A stretch of DNA of 64,000 nt from Actinomyces sp. S6-Spd3 (GTDB taxonomy: Bacteria > Actinomycetota > Actinomycetes > Actinomycetales > Actinomycetaceae). Positions within the stretch are counted from its first letter, which is position 1; each line of letters opens with the position of its first letter. Below, piece by piece: positions 1 through 7,916 of the stretch. Where the stretch lies: contig NZ_JRMV01000281.1 in the NCBI RefSeq assembly GCF_000758755.1, positions 543,981 through 607,980 of the forward strand. The letters run 5' to 3'. Both the position numbers and the translations under genes were made by a program. The notes below the pieces were generated by a model. It ran no database searches. It was not told the DNA's origin and saw only the letters and a list, made by a program, of their open reading frames with translations.

Positions 1-1630
1 GATTAACTTCGTGCCCCAGCACGTCCCATGCCCCACGCTGCGCCGTGTCAACATCCAAAGCAAGTTCATGAGAAAGGGCTGTCAAGAAATCTTCATCGAC
101 ACCGATCCCGCATTTCTCCATCTGCGCGAGCAAGACCGCAACTGGCATTTCCAAATCATCCAGCAGATGTGACTGGTCACTTTCTTTAAGCTTCTCAGCA
201 AGGATGACGTCAAGAGAATGCATTCGCGCAGCGTCTTCGGCTAGCTTCTGAGCGCGCTCATCACTGATTCCAACCTCAAAGAGAGTTGTGCTGTCTTTCT
301 TCTCTTGCGAGTCAACACCTAAATACCGAGCAAAAAGCTGGTCGAGTTGATACCCGCGGTGTTCCGAATTCACCAAATAGGCAGCGAGAAGAAGATCAGT
401 ATGTGCTTTACCGAGCGTCCAACCACGCGCTCCCAAAGCATGAATGCAGCCCTTCAGATCGTGAAGAATCAGGCCGTCTTCACTGAGAATTGAGGCAAGA
501 GCCTGATCTTGCTGTGCCGAGAGCAAAGCGGTGTCAACAACCAGCGCATCAGTCGCCGTCGCAAGTGCAATAGCACTCGCTTCCGGAGCGTTCACGCTGA
601 GCGTGCCATCAACCAAGAGTGCAAGCTGTCCCGGATGCTCTCTACGCCATTGATCAACTAAGGTCGCCTCATCAGCAATCGCCCACGACACCTGTGGTTG
701 CTCAGCGGGCATCGAGACTTCGGCCTCGTCATCGTCACTGGCACTCCCCAAACCAATCTTCGCCACCGAAAGGACTCGAGAGCGCAGAGAACGAAACTCC
801 AGGGCATCACACAGCTGGCTGAGCGCCTGGCGGTCGGTTACTTCGCGGCGCAAGTCCGTGATGTCACACTCAAGGTCCATGTCAGTCAGCAGGTGGTTCA
901 ATCGACGGTTGCGTCGCACGTCCTCGAGGTGCTCGCGCAACGCTTCGCCCCGCTTGCCCGTGATCTTGTCCGCGTTCTCCAAGAGATTGTCGAGGCCGTC
1001 GAAACGGTTGATCCACTGGGCTGCAGTCTTCGGACCGACACCGGGTACGCCCGGGAGATTGTCGGAAGTTTCTCCGACCAGTGCGGCGATTTCCGGGTAT
1101 CGGTAAGGAGGGACCCCATATTTTGCTTCAACGCTTTGCGGGGTCATCTCACGCAAGTCACCCGGGCTCATTCCCGGGTAGAGAACGGTCACGCTATCGG
1201 TGACAGTCTGGAAACTATCGCGATCCCCCGAGGCAACATAGACGCGCATATCCGCATCTGCCGCACGTTTCGCAAGAGTGGCAAGGATATCGTCTGCCTC
1301 GAAGCCTTCCCGTGACAGTGAGCGAATACCCATCGCACTCAGCAGATCCCGAATCAGCTCGATTTGGCCCTTAAATTCTTCAGGTGTTGCGTCTCGTGTT
1401 CCCTTGTATTCGGGATACTCATCGGTACGGAAGGAATGACGCGAGACATCGAAAGCAACCGCAATATGGCTGGGCTGATAGCTCTCCAACAATTTGATGA
1501 GCATCGATGCAAAACCATAGACCGCATTTGTGTGTTGTCCTTGGGCTGTCACGAACTTATCCGCAGGCAGGGCATAAAATGCACGAAAGGCCATTGAATG
1601 ACCATCGATGACAAGCATTGTCTCCTTCAT
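1..1630 (-). CDS. polA: DNA polymerase I, N-terminal part (runs off the window start)
   Basis: Repair and Okazaki-processing polymerase. About 543 residues are visible; the polymerase domain lies outside the window. The 5' nuclease domain comes first (IDGHSMAFRAF near the start, FDVSRHSFR, a GDRD motif, and GETSDNLPGVPGVGPKTA with the helix-hairpin-helix). A degenerate 3'-5' exonuclease-like domain follows, where the expected D-x-E metal site reads LLVDGTL, so proofreading is probably absent, as in other actinobacterial Pol I. The ATG at 1630 has no clear ribosome site; an in-frame ATG at 1618 follows AAGGAG by only 3 nt and is an alternative. The start codon is 28 nt from that of the divergent thioesterase gene. 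Confidence 0.95.
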   Translation of the reverse strand, partial: MKETMLVIDGHSMAFRAFYALPADKFVTAQGQHTNAVYGFASMLIKLLESYQPSHIAVAFDVSRHSFRTDEYPEYKGTRDATPEEFKGQIELIRDLLSAMGIRSLSREGFEADDILATLAKRAADADMRVYVASGDRDSFQTVTDSVTVLYPGMSPGDLREMTPQSVEAKYGVPPYRYPEIAALVGETSDNLPGVPGVGPKTAAQWINRFDGLDNLLENADKITGKRGEALREHLEDVRRNRRLNHLLTDMDLECDITDLRREVTDRQALSQLCDALEFRSLRSRVLSVAKIGLGSASDDDEAEVSMPAEQPQVSWAIADEATLVDQWRREHPGQLALLVDGTLSVNAPEASAIALATATDALVVDTALLSAQQDQALASILSEDGLILHDLKGCIHALGARGWTLGKAHTDLLLAAYLVNSEHRGYQLDQLFARYLGVDSQEKKDSTTLFEVGISDERAQKLAEDAARMHSLDVILAEKLKESDQSHLLDDLEMPVAVLLAQMEKCGIGVDEDFLTALSHELALDVDTAQRGAWDVLGHEVN

Positions 1631-1658
1631 AGAAGACACACTACGGCGAGAGGGCACG

Positions 1659-2078
1659 ATGCACACTTTGAATGCAGAGAATGATCGGATTGATAACTGG
1701 GCGGATACCCTCATGTCACGTCTGGGCATCCGCCTGATTTCGGCTTCCGCCCAAAGTACCCTTGCCGAAATGCCAATTGCTGGCAACACTCAGCCCCGTG
1801 GTCTTCTACATGGTGGAGCCAGCGCCGCGCTTGCGGAAACAGTGGCTTCCCACGCCGCCCAGATTCACGCGCATTCTCTTTATGGCGAGGCCGGCGTCGC
1901 CGTGGGCGTCGAGCTGAACATTTCACATATTGCCCCCGGTCGAGGCGACTGGGTTCGTGCGTGCGCTACGGCGGTCCACTTGGGTAAGAGCTCGACTGTT
2001 CACACTGTGACTATCACAGATGAACACGATCAAACCCTTGCTGTGGCACGCGTATCGAATCGCGTGTTGCATAACTAA
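1659..2078 (+). CDS. PaaI-family hotdog thioesterase
   Basis: 139-aa single-domain acyl-CoA thioesterase of the hotdog fold. The family signature HGGASAALAET is seen around residues 50–60, followed by a central GVELNISHIAPGR strand pair. Substrate cannot be read from sequence; relatives act on phenylacetyl-CoA or DHNA-CoA. The ATG at 1659 is preferred over an upstream ATG at 1608 because the upstream codons overlap the polA start, AGGG lies 4 nt upstream, and the family needs only a short lead before the LGIRL core. It ends in a strong bidirectional hairpin shared with the convergent pdtaR gene. Confidence 0.85.
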   Translation: MHTLNAENDRIDNWADTLMSRLGIRLISASAQSTLAEMPIAGNTQPRGLLHGGASAALAETVASHAAQIHAHSLYGEAGVAVGVELNISHIAPGRGDWVRACATAVHLGKSSTVHTVTITDEHDQTLAVARVSNRVLHN

Positions 2079-2105
2079 GGGCGCGAGCCAATGCTCGCGC
2101 CCTTA
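2076..2105. terminator. Bidirectional hairpin between thioesterase and pdtaR
   Basis: A perfect 13-bp inverted repeat (2076–2088 with 2093–2105, loop CAAT) starts inside the thioesterase stop codon. It sits between two convergent genes. There is no long T-run on either side, so termination strength is uncertain. Confidence 0.7.
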
Positions 2106-2124
2106 GAGAAGTTCTGTGTGGTCC

Positions 2125-2715
2125 TTAGCCTTCGACCTGATTAATCACGGCATCGGCGACCTCACGCATCGAAAGCCTGCGATCCATAGAAGTCTTCTGA
2201 ATCCAGCGGAAGGCATCAGGCTCGCTCATCCCCATATTCTTCATGAGGAGACCTTTCGCGCGATCAACACGTTTGCGAGTTTCAAAACGATCAGTGAGAT
2301 CTGCAACCTCTTCTTCAAGGGATTCGATTTCCTGATGGCGCGAAAGAGCAATCTCAACTGCAGGGATAAGATCTGCGGGGCTGAAGGGCTTCACAACGTA
2401 GGCCATTGCTCCAGCATCACGAGCACGTTCGACGAGTTCTGTCTGGCTAAAGGCAGTGAGCATGACGACTGCACACGAGAGTTCAGCAAGAATCTTCTCT
2501 GCTGCGGTGATGCCATCCATCTTCGGCATCTTGACATCCATGACACACAGGTCCGGCTCAAGCTCGAGAGCAAGCTGGACGGCCTCTTCACCGTTGGAAG
2601 CTTCCCCGACAATCTCGAAACCGGCACCGGTGAGCGTCTCCACAATATCGAGGCGAATCAGGCCCTCATCTTCCGCGACAAGAACGCGGCGCGGCTGTGC
2701 AACTTCTTCACTCAT
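2125..2715 (-). CDS. pdtaR: ANTAR-domain response regulator PdtaR
   Basis: 196-aa response regulator. The receiver domain spans roughly residues 9–125 with acidic pocket E15/D16, phospho-acceptor D60 (in VMDVKMP), T87 and K109. A short coiled segment leads to a C-terminal ANTAR RNA-binding domain (about 135–192: RVDRAKGLLM, then MSEPDAFRWIQK). Family members such as mycobacterial PdtaR are phosphorylated by PdtaS and bind paired hexaloop RNA hairpins to cause antitermination. No histidine kinase is in the window. The position between polA and pyk matches other Actinobacteria. GGAAG lies 5 nt before the ATG. Confidence 0.92.
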   Translation of the reverse strand: MSEEVAQPRRVLVAEDEGLIRLDIVETLTGAGFEIVGEASNGEEAVQLALELEPDLCVMDVKMPKMDGITAAEKILAELSCAVVMLTAFSQTELVERARDAGAMAYVVKPFSPADLIPAVEIALSRHQEIESLEEEVADLTDRFETRKRVDRAKGLLMKNMGMSEPDAFRWIQKTSMDRRLSMREVADAVINQVEG

Positions 2716-2737
2716 GTCGTCTTCCTTGTACGATAGT

Positions 2738-2766
2738 TTGTCACTAGCACCGGTTATATCTTATCC
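2738..2766 (+). promoter_or_regulatory. Candidate promoter of the tRNA gene
   Basis: TTGTCA (2738–2743) and TTATCC (2761–2766) are separated by 17 nt and lie 22 nt before the tRNA 5' end. The -10 match is imperfect, so this is tentative. Confidence 0.3.
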
Positions 2767-2788
2767 TTATTAGCGCGCTTGCGCTGTT

Positions 2789-2862
2789 GCCCCGATAGCC
2801 CAATTGGCAGAGGCGGTCGGCTCAAACCCGGCTTGTTGTGGGTTCGAATCCCACTCGGGGTA
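2789..2862 (+). tRNA. tRNA with CAA anticodon (Leu by codon), short variable arm
   Basis: A complete 74-nt cloverleaf folds by eye. The acceptor is GCCCCGA with TCGGGGT (G1·U72 wobble, discriminator A). The D stem is GCC/GGC, the anticodon stem GTCGG/CCGGC with loop CTCAAAC (anticodon CAA at 2823–2825), the variable loop TTGTT, and the T arm GTGGG-TTCGAAT-CCCAC. CAA reads the leucine codon UUG. The 3' CCA is not encoded (genome reads CGA). The oddity is the 5-nt variable region: bacterial leucine tRNAs normally carry a long variable arm. It is followed by an intrinsic terminator. Confidence 0.85.
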
Positions 2863-2885
2863 CGAATATGTATCATATTTTCGTC

Positions 2886-2924
2886 AGTGGCTTTGAGATC
2901 ACAATGATCTCAAAGCCACTTTTT
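2886..2924 (+). terminator. Intrinsic terminator of the tRNA
   Basis: A perfect 15-bp stem (2886–2900 with 2906–2920, loop ACAAT) runs directly into TTTTT. It is a textbook Rho-independent terminator 23 nt after the tRNA. Confidence 0.9.
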
Positions 2925-2978
2925 CTTGCAATCACGCGGAAACAGTGATGCGCATCAGCGAGGTAAATCCATCAAATA

Positions 2979-3021
2979 AACGTCAACCCCGCCAAGCAAT
3001 TAAGTTGACGGAGTTGACGTT
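2979..3021 (-). terminator. Hairpin after the 71-aa gene
   Basis: AACGTCAAC (2979–2987) pairs with GTTGACGTT (3013–3021); a second GTTGACG copy (3004–3010) offers an alternative pairing. Read on the minus strand it is followed by a T-rich stretch (TTTATTT). It is the likely terminator of the small gene at 3040–3255. The rest of 2925–3039 shows nothing else recognisable. Confidence 0.45.
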
Positions 3022-3039
3022 AGAGAGACAAATCACATC

Positions 3040-3255
3040 TCAGGCTGCTGGGATAAGCTCCAAGCCCAAGAATTCTGCAGCTCGATCACGCATTTCAGGG
3101 CGTTCCAAGTCATTGAGCGCCTCCTGAATCTTCTGATCGGTCCAATCCTGATACCAAGGACGGACAGCCTCGCTCAGCTGCGAAACCGGAACATTGAGCG
3201 CCTGGTAGCGACCCTGCGCGGCACGAACCGAAATCTGTGTATTCATTTGATTCAT
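3040..3255 (-). CDS. 71-aa protein of unknown function
   Basis: I do not recognise this family. The frame continues upstream to 3285, but the ATG at 3255 is chosen because AGGAG lies 6 nt before it, while the upstream part is a purine-rich ribosome-site region that would encode a Lys/Glu run. The protein has no membrane segment or cysteine. It looks mostly helical, with a central aromatic patch (RPWYQDW) and a basic/acidic C-terminal helix (ERPEMRDRAAEFLGL). The clear ribosome site and downstream hairpin support a real gene. It lies between the tRNA terminator and the acyltransferase gene. Confidence 0.6.
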   Translation of the reverse strand: MNQMNTQISVRAAQGRYQALNVPVSQLSEAVRPWYQDWTDQKIQEALNDLERPEMRDRAAEFLGLELIPAA

Positions 3256-3405
3256 TTCTTTCTCCTCTTCCTTCTTCTTCTGCATCTACCGGTATGCGCT
3301 CAAGGTGCGCAGGCAACCAGACTGTAGATGCCGGTAAGGGCAAAGCCTTACGACTCATCCAACACGGATGAACAGGTAATTATTCCACACGCTACTGAGG
3401 TGTGT

Positions 3406-5352
3406 CTAGTTATTGTCTCCCATGAGTCCCGTCATAATCATTCGAGCGTAGGCTTCTCGTCCCTCTTCCGTCAGGTGCTGGCCATCGTCGTAAAAGTACT
3501 CATCGTGGCCTTCACTGGCTTTATACCAATCGAGAATGCCGACTTGCGGATAACGCTGCGCAAGCTGGCGCATCAAGGCATTGTTCTCATCCTGGAAGGG
3601 GTAAGGGGCGCGGATTGTCACGAAGAATACAGGTCTCTCCCCCGCTGCTTCAATCAAGGGTTGCGCTGAGTCCATCGATGTAATCGGGCCGTTACCCCCC
3701 AAAGCAACAATCACGGGAGAGCCGTCATGTCCTTGGGCTAAATCTTCGCTATATACCGCAACTCCCTTTTCAAAGGAACGACCAACTTCCGTATCCGTAA
3801 AAGACTGCGGGAAGAGGGTTGGGATCCAGTAGTAGCTTGCTCCTTCAGACACGGAATCACCAATCAAGACCAAGGGAACAGTGCATGTTCCGTCCTCTGA
3901 AGAGCATGACCATTGAGAGGGGTCGTAGTTGTCAGGAATAATCGCAGCCTTCGGGTATACCGCTTTCCCATTCGCATCGTGATAGCTGGGAGGCGGCGGG
4001 CTTGTCGTCGTGATTTCTTGCGAAGGCGAATCGCTTGGAGAACCCACGGATGTGGAAGGAGTGGAAGCGGTCGAAGCAAAGATTTCGTTGGCCTTCTTCG
4101 AAGCCGATTCAAGGAAGACTGTAGGAATGCTGGCGATCACAATGCTCACAACCAAAGCAATGCTCAGCGCCGATATACACAGCCGAACTTGGCGCGTATT
4201 CTGAGCACCGCCGCGCAAAGCACGCCAAGTCTTCTGACGCGCAAAGGAAGGCGCATTCTCAACAAAACGATAGCTGGCCTCGGTAATCAGGAGGAAAACG
4301 CCAGCTTCCACCACCCAAGCCCACCACGGAAGCGCAGAAGTACGCCTGGCGGGGTTCATCAGTAGGATCAAGGGATAGTGCCACATGTAGGCACTCATGG
4401 ATCGCGAGGCGACCACCTGAAGCGGACGCGTCGATAACACACGCGATATCGCGCCCGGGACAATCGCGCCGCTCACAACAATTGCACATACCAGTGCTGA
4501 GGCGAAGAAACCTCCTCGATAGAGCCAGGTCATGTATCCGCGCCCATAGATGCTCACAGCAACCAAGTAAGCAAGTCCACACCACGATGCACACTGAAGT
4601 AGCCGTGTTTGCAGAGCATTGAGGCGTTCAATGTAGCCCTCTGCATACGCGAGGGCAACACCAACAAGAATCTCTGCGAGCCGTGTGTCTAAGCCGTAGT
4701 ACACCCTTGATGAGTCGGACCCGGGCTCGAACAATACAGCCATCTCGCAGGCAAAACAGCCAGCGAAGAACAAGACAACAAGAGCTGCTTTTCCACGAGA
4801 TCGGAAAAACTCACGCAGTAAGAGAACGATAACCGGCGCCAGTACATAGAACTGCATAATGACGGCGACGAACCAGAAATGGGTCAGCGGCGAAGGGAGG
4901 CCAGCCTGTGCGAAATATGGAACATCGCGAAAGATGTAGAACCAGTTCGAAAAGAAAGCAAGAGCAGGAATCGCATCCTCATGCATTTTGAGCAGCAGCG
5001 GCGGCGCATAGAAGAAGGAAGCAATCGCTGAGAAAGCCGTGACAAGAAGCATCGTTGGCCACAAGCGAACAAAACGCCTGAGAATATACGCGCCAACCGC
5101 AATATCCCGCTCCCCTTCAATCTCTCGAAGAAGTGAGCGCGAAACAAGGAAACCAGAAATCACGAAGAAGAGAGTGACGCCGATAAAACCACCTTGTGCA
5201 GGAGAACTCGGGCGCAAGTGGTACAAAACGATGGCAATAATTCCCAGTGCACGCAGGCCATTAACCCCGCTTAAGTACGTGGGCTTTGATACCTGCGCAC
5301 TTTGAGAATTCTCGCGTTCTATTTGTTTTGATGACCGTGGCAACGTCGTCAA
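3406..5352 (-). CDS. OatA-like membrane O-acyltransferase with SGNH domain
   Basis: 648 aa, two parts. Residues about 30–410 form an acyltransferase-3 (OafA/YrhL) membrane domain with about ten helices, including the catalytic LYHLRP histidine and FFVISGFL. A Ser/Thr/Pro-rich linker follows (about 430–460), then an extracytoplasmic SGNH esterase-like domain with block I (IGDSVSEG), a GGNG block and the Asp-His pair in DGQHLTEEG. Such fusions O-acetylate peptidoglycan or surface glycans; the substrate here is inferred only. The start is a TTG with GAGGAG 11 nt upstream, a rather long spacing. It stands alone behind the pyk terminator. Confidence 0.85.
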   Translation of the reverse strand: MTTLPRSSKQIERENSQSAQVSKPTYLSGVNGLRALGIIAIVLYHLRPSSPAQGGFIGVTLFFVISGFLVSRSLLREIEGERDIAVGAYILRRFVRLWPTMLLVTAFSAIASFFYAPPLLLKMHEDAIPALAFFSNWFYIFRDVPYFAQAGLPSPLTHFWFVAVIMQFYVLAPVIVLLLREFFRSRGKAALVVLFFAGCFACEMAVLFEPGSDSSRVYYGLDTRLAEILVGVALAYAEGYIERLNALQTRLLQCASWCGLAYLVAVSIYGRGYMTWLYRGGFFASALVCAIVVSGAIVPGAISRVLSTRPLQVVASRSMSAYMWHYPLILLMNPARRTSALPWWAWVVEAGVFLLITEASYRFVENAPSFARQKTWRALRGGAQNTRQVRLCISALSIALVVSIVIASIPTVFLESASKKANEIFASTASTPSTSVGSPSDSPSQEITTTSPPPPSYHDANGKAVYPKAAIIPDNYDPSQWSCSSEDGTCTVPLVLIGDSVSEGASYYWIPTLFPQSFTDTEVGRSFEKGVAVYSEDLAQGHDGSPVIVALGGNGPITSMDSAQPLIEAAGERPVFFVTIRAPYPFQDENNALMRQLAQRYPQVGILDWYKASEGHDEYFYDDGQHLTEEGREAYARMIMTGLMGDNN

Positions 5353-5378
5353 GGTACGTCAAACTCCTCAAAATGTGA

Positions 5379-5410
5379 GGGGGTGGAAGACCACGCGGCC
5401 TGCCACCCCC
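5379..5410 (-). terminator. Terminator after pyk
   Basis: An 8-bp GC-rich stem (GGGGGTGG 5379–5386 with CCACCCCC 5403–5410) has a 16-nt loop that can pair further. On the minus strand it is followed by TCACATTTT. It separates pyk from the acyltransferase gene. Confidence 0.6.
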
Positions 5411-5425
5411 GTCATTAAATCAAAC

Positions 5426-6874
5426 TTAAGCATCTCCACGTGATCCGCCGATCACGTAGTCAACCTCGTCTCCTAGACGGTGGACGCGCAACAGGTTCGA
5501 GGAACCAGGGGTTCCCGGCGGCATACCTGCGACGATGACCATCTCATCACCAACTTCCGCGAGACGCGCACTCTGCGCGACCTGATCAACCTGCCAGACC
5601 ATATCGTCAGTGTGAGCGACCTCGGGAACCCGATAAGCCTGAATACCCCACGACAAGGCAAGCTGGCGACGCGTCGATTCAAGCGGAGTGAAGGCGAGCA
5701 TCGGAATTGGCGTGCGCAAGCGAGAGAGCATGCGCGCCGATGTTCCTGACTGAGTGAAAGTTACCAAGAAGCGTGCATCAAGCTTTTCAGCGATAACTGC
5801 AGCCGCACCGCAGATCGCAGATGCGCGATCCAACTCAACGGGTCCAAGCGCAGCAATACGCTCGCCACCATTTTCTTCAGTGCTCTCAACAATTCGCGCC
5901 ATAGTGCGGACCGCTTCAATGGGGAAAGCACCCACGGATGTTTCGCCCGAAAGCATGACTGCGTCTGCGCCGTCGAGAATTGCGTTTGCACAGTCGGAAG
6001 CTTCTGCTCGGGTCGGACGTGGATTCTTAATCATCGAATCCATAACCTGGGTCGCAACGATGACCGGCTTGGCAGCGCGACGAGCGAGCTCAATCGCACG
6101 CTTCTGCACCAGAGGGACATCTTCAAGAGGCATTTCAACGCCCAAGTCGCCTCGAGCAACCATGATTCCATCGAAGGCATCAACAATCTCTGCAAGTGCT
6201 TCGACAGCCTGGGGCTTCTCAATCTTCGCGATGACCGGCAGACGCTTACCGTACTCATCCATAATCGCGTGGACAGAGTCAATGTCAGCTGCGGAACGGA
6301 CGAAGGACAGAGCAATGAAGTCTGCATCAACTTGAAGACCCCATCGCAGGTCTTCCTCGTCCTTTTCGCTCATTGCCGGGACAGAGACAGCAACACCGGG
6401 AAGGTTCAATCCCTTGTGGTCCGAAACATACCCGGGAACCTCAACGCGGGTAACAACATCGGTTGCGCTTACCTCAACGACGCGCACTGCGACGTTGCCA
6501 TCATCAATGAGCAGGCGATCACCGGGAGCACAGTCACCAGGAAGACCCTTAAAAGTCGTTCCGACCAGCTCTTTAGTACCGGGAACATCACGAGTCGTGA
6601 TGGTAAAAGTATCGCCGATTTCGAGGTACTGTGGGCCCTCTTCGAAGGTTTCGAGGCGAATTTTTGGACCTTGAAGGTCAACAAGAACAGCTACCCCACG
6701 GCCCGAATTTTGAGAGGCTCGGCGAACACGTTCGATAACTTCTTCATGTTCCTGAGCAGTGCCGTGAGAACGATTAATTCGGGCGACATCCATGCCGGCA
6801 TCAACAAGAGCCTGGATCTGTTCAGCAGAGGCTGTCGCGGGTCCAATAGTGCATACAATCTTTGCTCGACGCAT
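5426..6874 (-). CDS. pyk: Pyruvate kinase
   Basis: 482-aa glycolytic enzyme converting phosphoenolpyruvate and ADP to pyruvate and ATP in the cytoplasm. It has the full-length barrel: KIVCTIGPA at the N-terminus, the catalytic lysine region IAKIEKP, MVARGDLGVEMP for Mg2+ and substrate binding, and a C-terminal allosteric domain ending near the last residues. The usual NFSHG substrate loop reads NRSHG (residues 34–38), a mild variant. It lies 9 nt downstream of lgt and is probably co-transcribed with it. Confidence 0.96.
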   Translation of the reverse strand: MRRAKIVCTIGPATASAEQIQALVDAGMDVARINRSHGTAQEHEEVIERVRRASQNSGRGVAVLVDLQGPKIRLETFEEGPQYLEIGDTFTITTRDVPGTKELVGTTFKGLPGDCAPGDRLLIDDGNVAVRVVEVSATDVVTRVEVPGYVSDHKGLNLPGVAVSVPAMSEKDEEDLRWGLQVDADFIALSFVRSAADIDSVHAIMDEYGKRLPVIAKIEKPQAVEALAEIVDAFDGIMVARGDLGVEMPLEDVPLVQKRAIELARRAAKPVIVATQVMDSMIKNPRPTRAEASDCANAILDGADAVMLSGETSVGAFPIEAVRTMARIVESTEENGGERIAALGPVELDRASAICGAAAVIAEKLDARFLVTFTQSGTSARMLSRLRTPIPMLAFTPLESTRRQLALSWGIQAYRVPEVAHTDDMVWQVDQVAQSARLAEVGDEMVIVAGMPPGTPGSSNLLRVHRLGDEVDYVIGGSRGDA

Positions 6875-6883
6875 GTTTCTATC

Positions 6884-7867
6884 CTATCGTGCCTCGAGGT
6901 CTTCGACCGGACGACTTTCCGAGGGCTTGGGACTATCGACCCCATCCTCGTTGTCCTCGGATCCCTCCTCGACGGTGTTTTCGCTGGCCCCGGCCGTTTC
7001 CATAGTTTGCGCGTCATCCTCTTCGCCAAGGCCGCTCTCGCGCGTGATTTCAGCCTCAGTGAGAGTCGTCGAGGCTGCACGTTTTCCTGCATAGAGATAG
7101 CAGACAATACCCAAAATAAAGACAAGGATTGAGGTCCAGACATTGATACGAAGACCTAAGAAATGATGCGCATCATCAATACGGAGCATCTCAATCCAGA
7201 CACGCCCCAGGGTATAAACCATGATGTAGCAGGAGAAAAGCTGTCCGGACTTCACAGACCGACGTTTATCAATGAGGAGCAAAACAGCGACACCCGCGAG
7301 GTTCCACAGCGATTCATAGAGGAAGGTTGGGTGGAACAAGGTACCGCTGGCGTATCCAAGTGGCATGTGTGCACTGTCGACGTGCAGGCCCCACGGCAAG
7401 GTTGTTGGCGCCCCGAAGAGTTCTTGATTGAACCAATTTCCCCAGCGCCCAATCGCTTGAGCCGCAAGAAGCGGGACGGCCAGAGAATCTGCAATAGGGC
7501 CGAGCCGCTGTCCGCGATGGCGTGCGACAAGCCAAACTGCAAGTGCTCCCCCGGCAACCGCGCCCCAAATCCCTAAACCTCCGTTCCAGATTGCGAGGGC
7601 CATGATCGGATTGCCATTCTTACCGAAGTAGGCATCTGGAGACGTAATGACGTGGTAGACGCGCGCCCCGATAATGCCACCAGGAACAGCCCAAAGTGCA
7701 ATGTCATAGAAGAGCTCACGGTCGCCACCCCGAGTTTCGTAGCGCCTTGCAGCCCAGTAAACAGCAATCAGAATTGCGCAGGCGATGATGAGACCATAGG
7801 CGCGAATCGGAATCGGTCCGAGGTACCAGACCCCTTGACTTGGTGACGGCAATGCTAAAAAGCGCAT
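6884..7867 (-). CDS. lgt: Prolipoprotein diacylglyceryl transferase
   Basis: 327-aa integral membrane enzyme that transfers diacylglyceryl from phosphatidylglycerol to the lipobox cysteine of prelipoproteins. About seven membrane helices are present. Conserved blocks seen are GARVYHVI, GLGIWGAVAGG and the family signature IGRWGNWFNQE with the catalytic arginine. After the last helix comes an unusual acidic Glu/Asp/Ser-rich cytoplasmic tail of about 60 residues, which makes it longer than the usual ~270–290 aa core. AAGGA precedes the ATG. It forms an operon with pyk. Confidence 0.95.
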   Translation of the reverse strand: MRFLALPSPSQGVWYLGPIPIRAYGLIIACAILIAVYWAARRYETRGGDRELFYDIALWAVPGGIIGARVYHVITSPDAYFGKNGNPIMALAIWNGGLGIWGAVAGGALAVWLVARHRGQRLGPIADSLAVPLLAAQAIGRWGNWFNQELFGAPTTLPWGLHVDSAHMPLGYASGTLFHPTFLYESLWNLAGVAVLLLIDKRRSVKSGQLFSCYIMVYTLGRVWIEMLRIDDAHHFLGLRINVWTSILVFILGIVCYLYAGKRAASTTLTEAEITRESGLGEEDDAQTMETAGASENTVEEGSEDNEDGVDSPKPSESRPVEDLEAR

Positions 7868-7916
7868 GAATAGTATTCCTTGCGGATAAAGATGGTTGCC
7901 GTACTACTCTAATCGA

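Noticed and set aside
3282-3331. Inverted repeat GCATCTAC/GTAGATGC
   Set aside because: Arms are only 8 nt with a 34-nt spacer and no T-run; could be chance.
2789-5352. Genomic island at the tRNA
   Set aside because: No integrase, transposase, att repeat or composition break was found between the tRNA and pyk.
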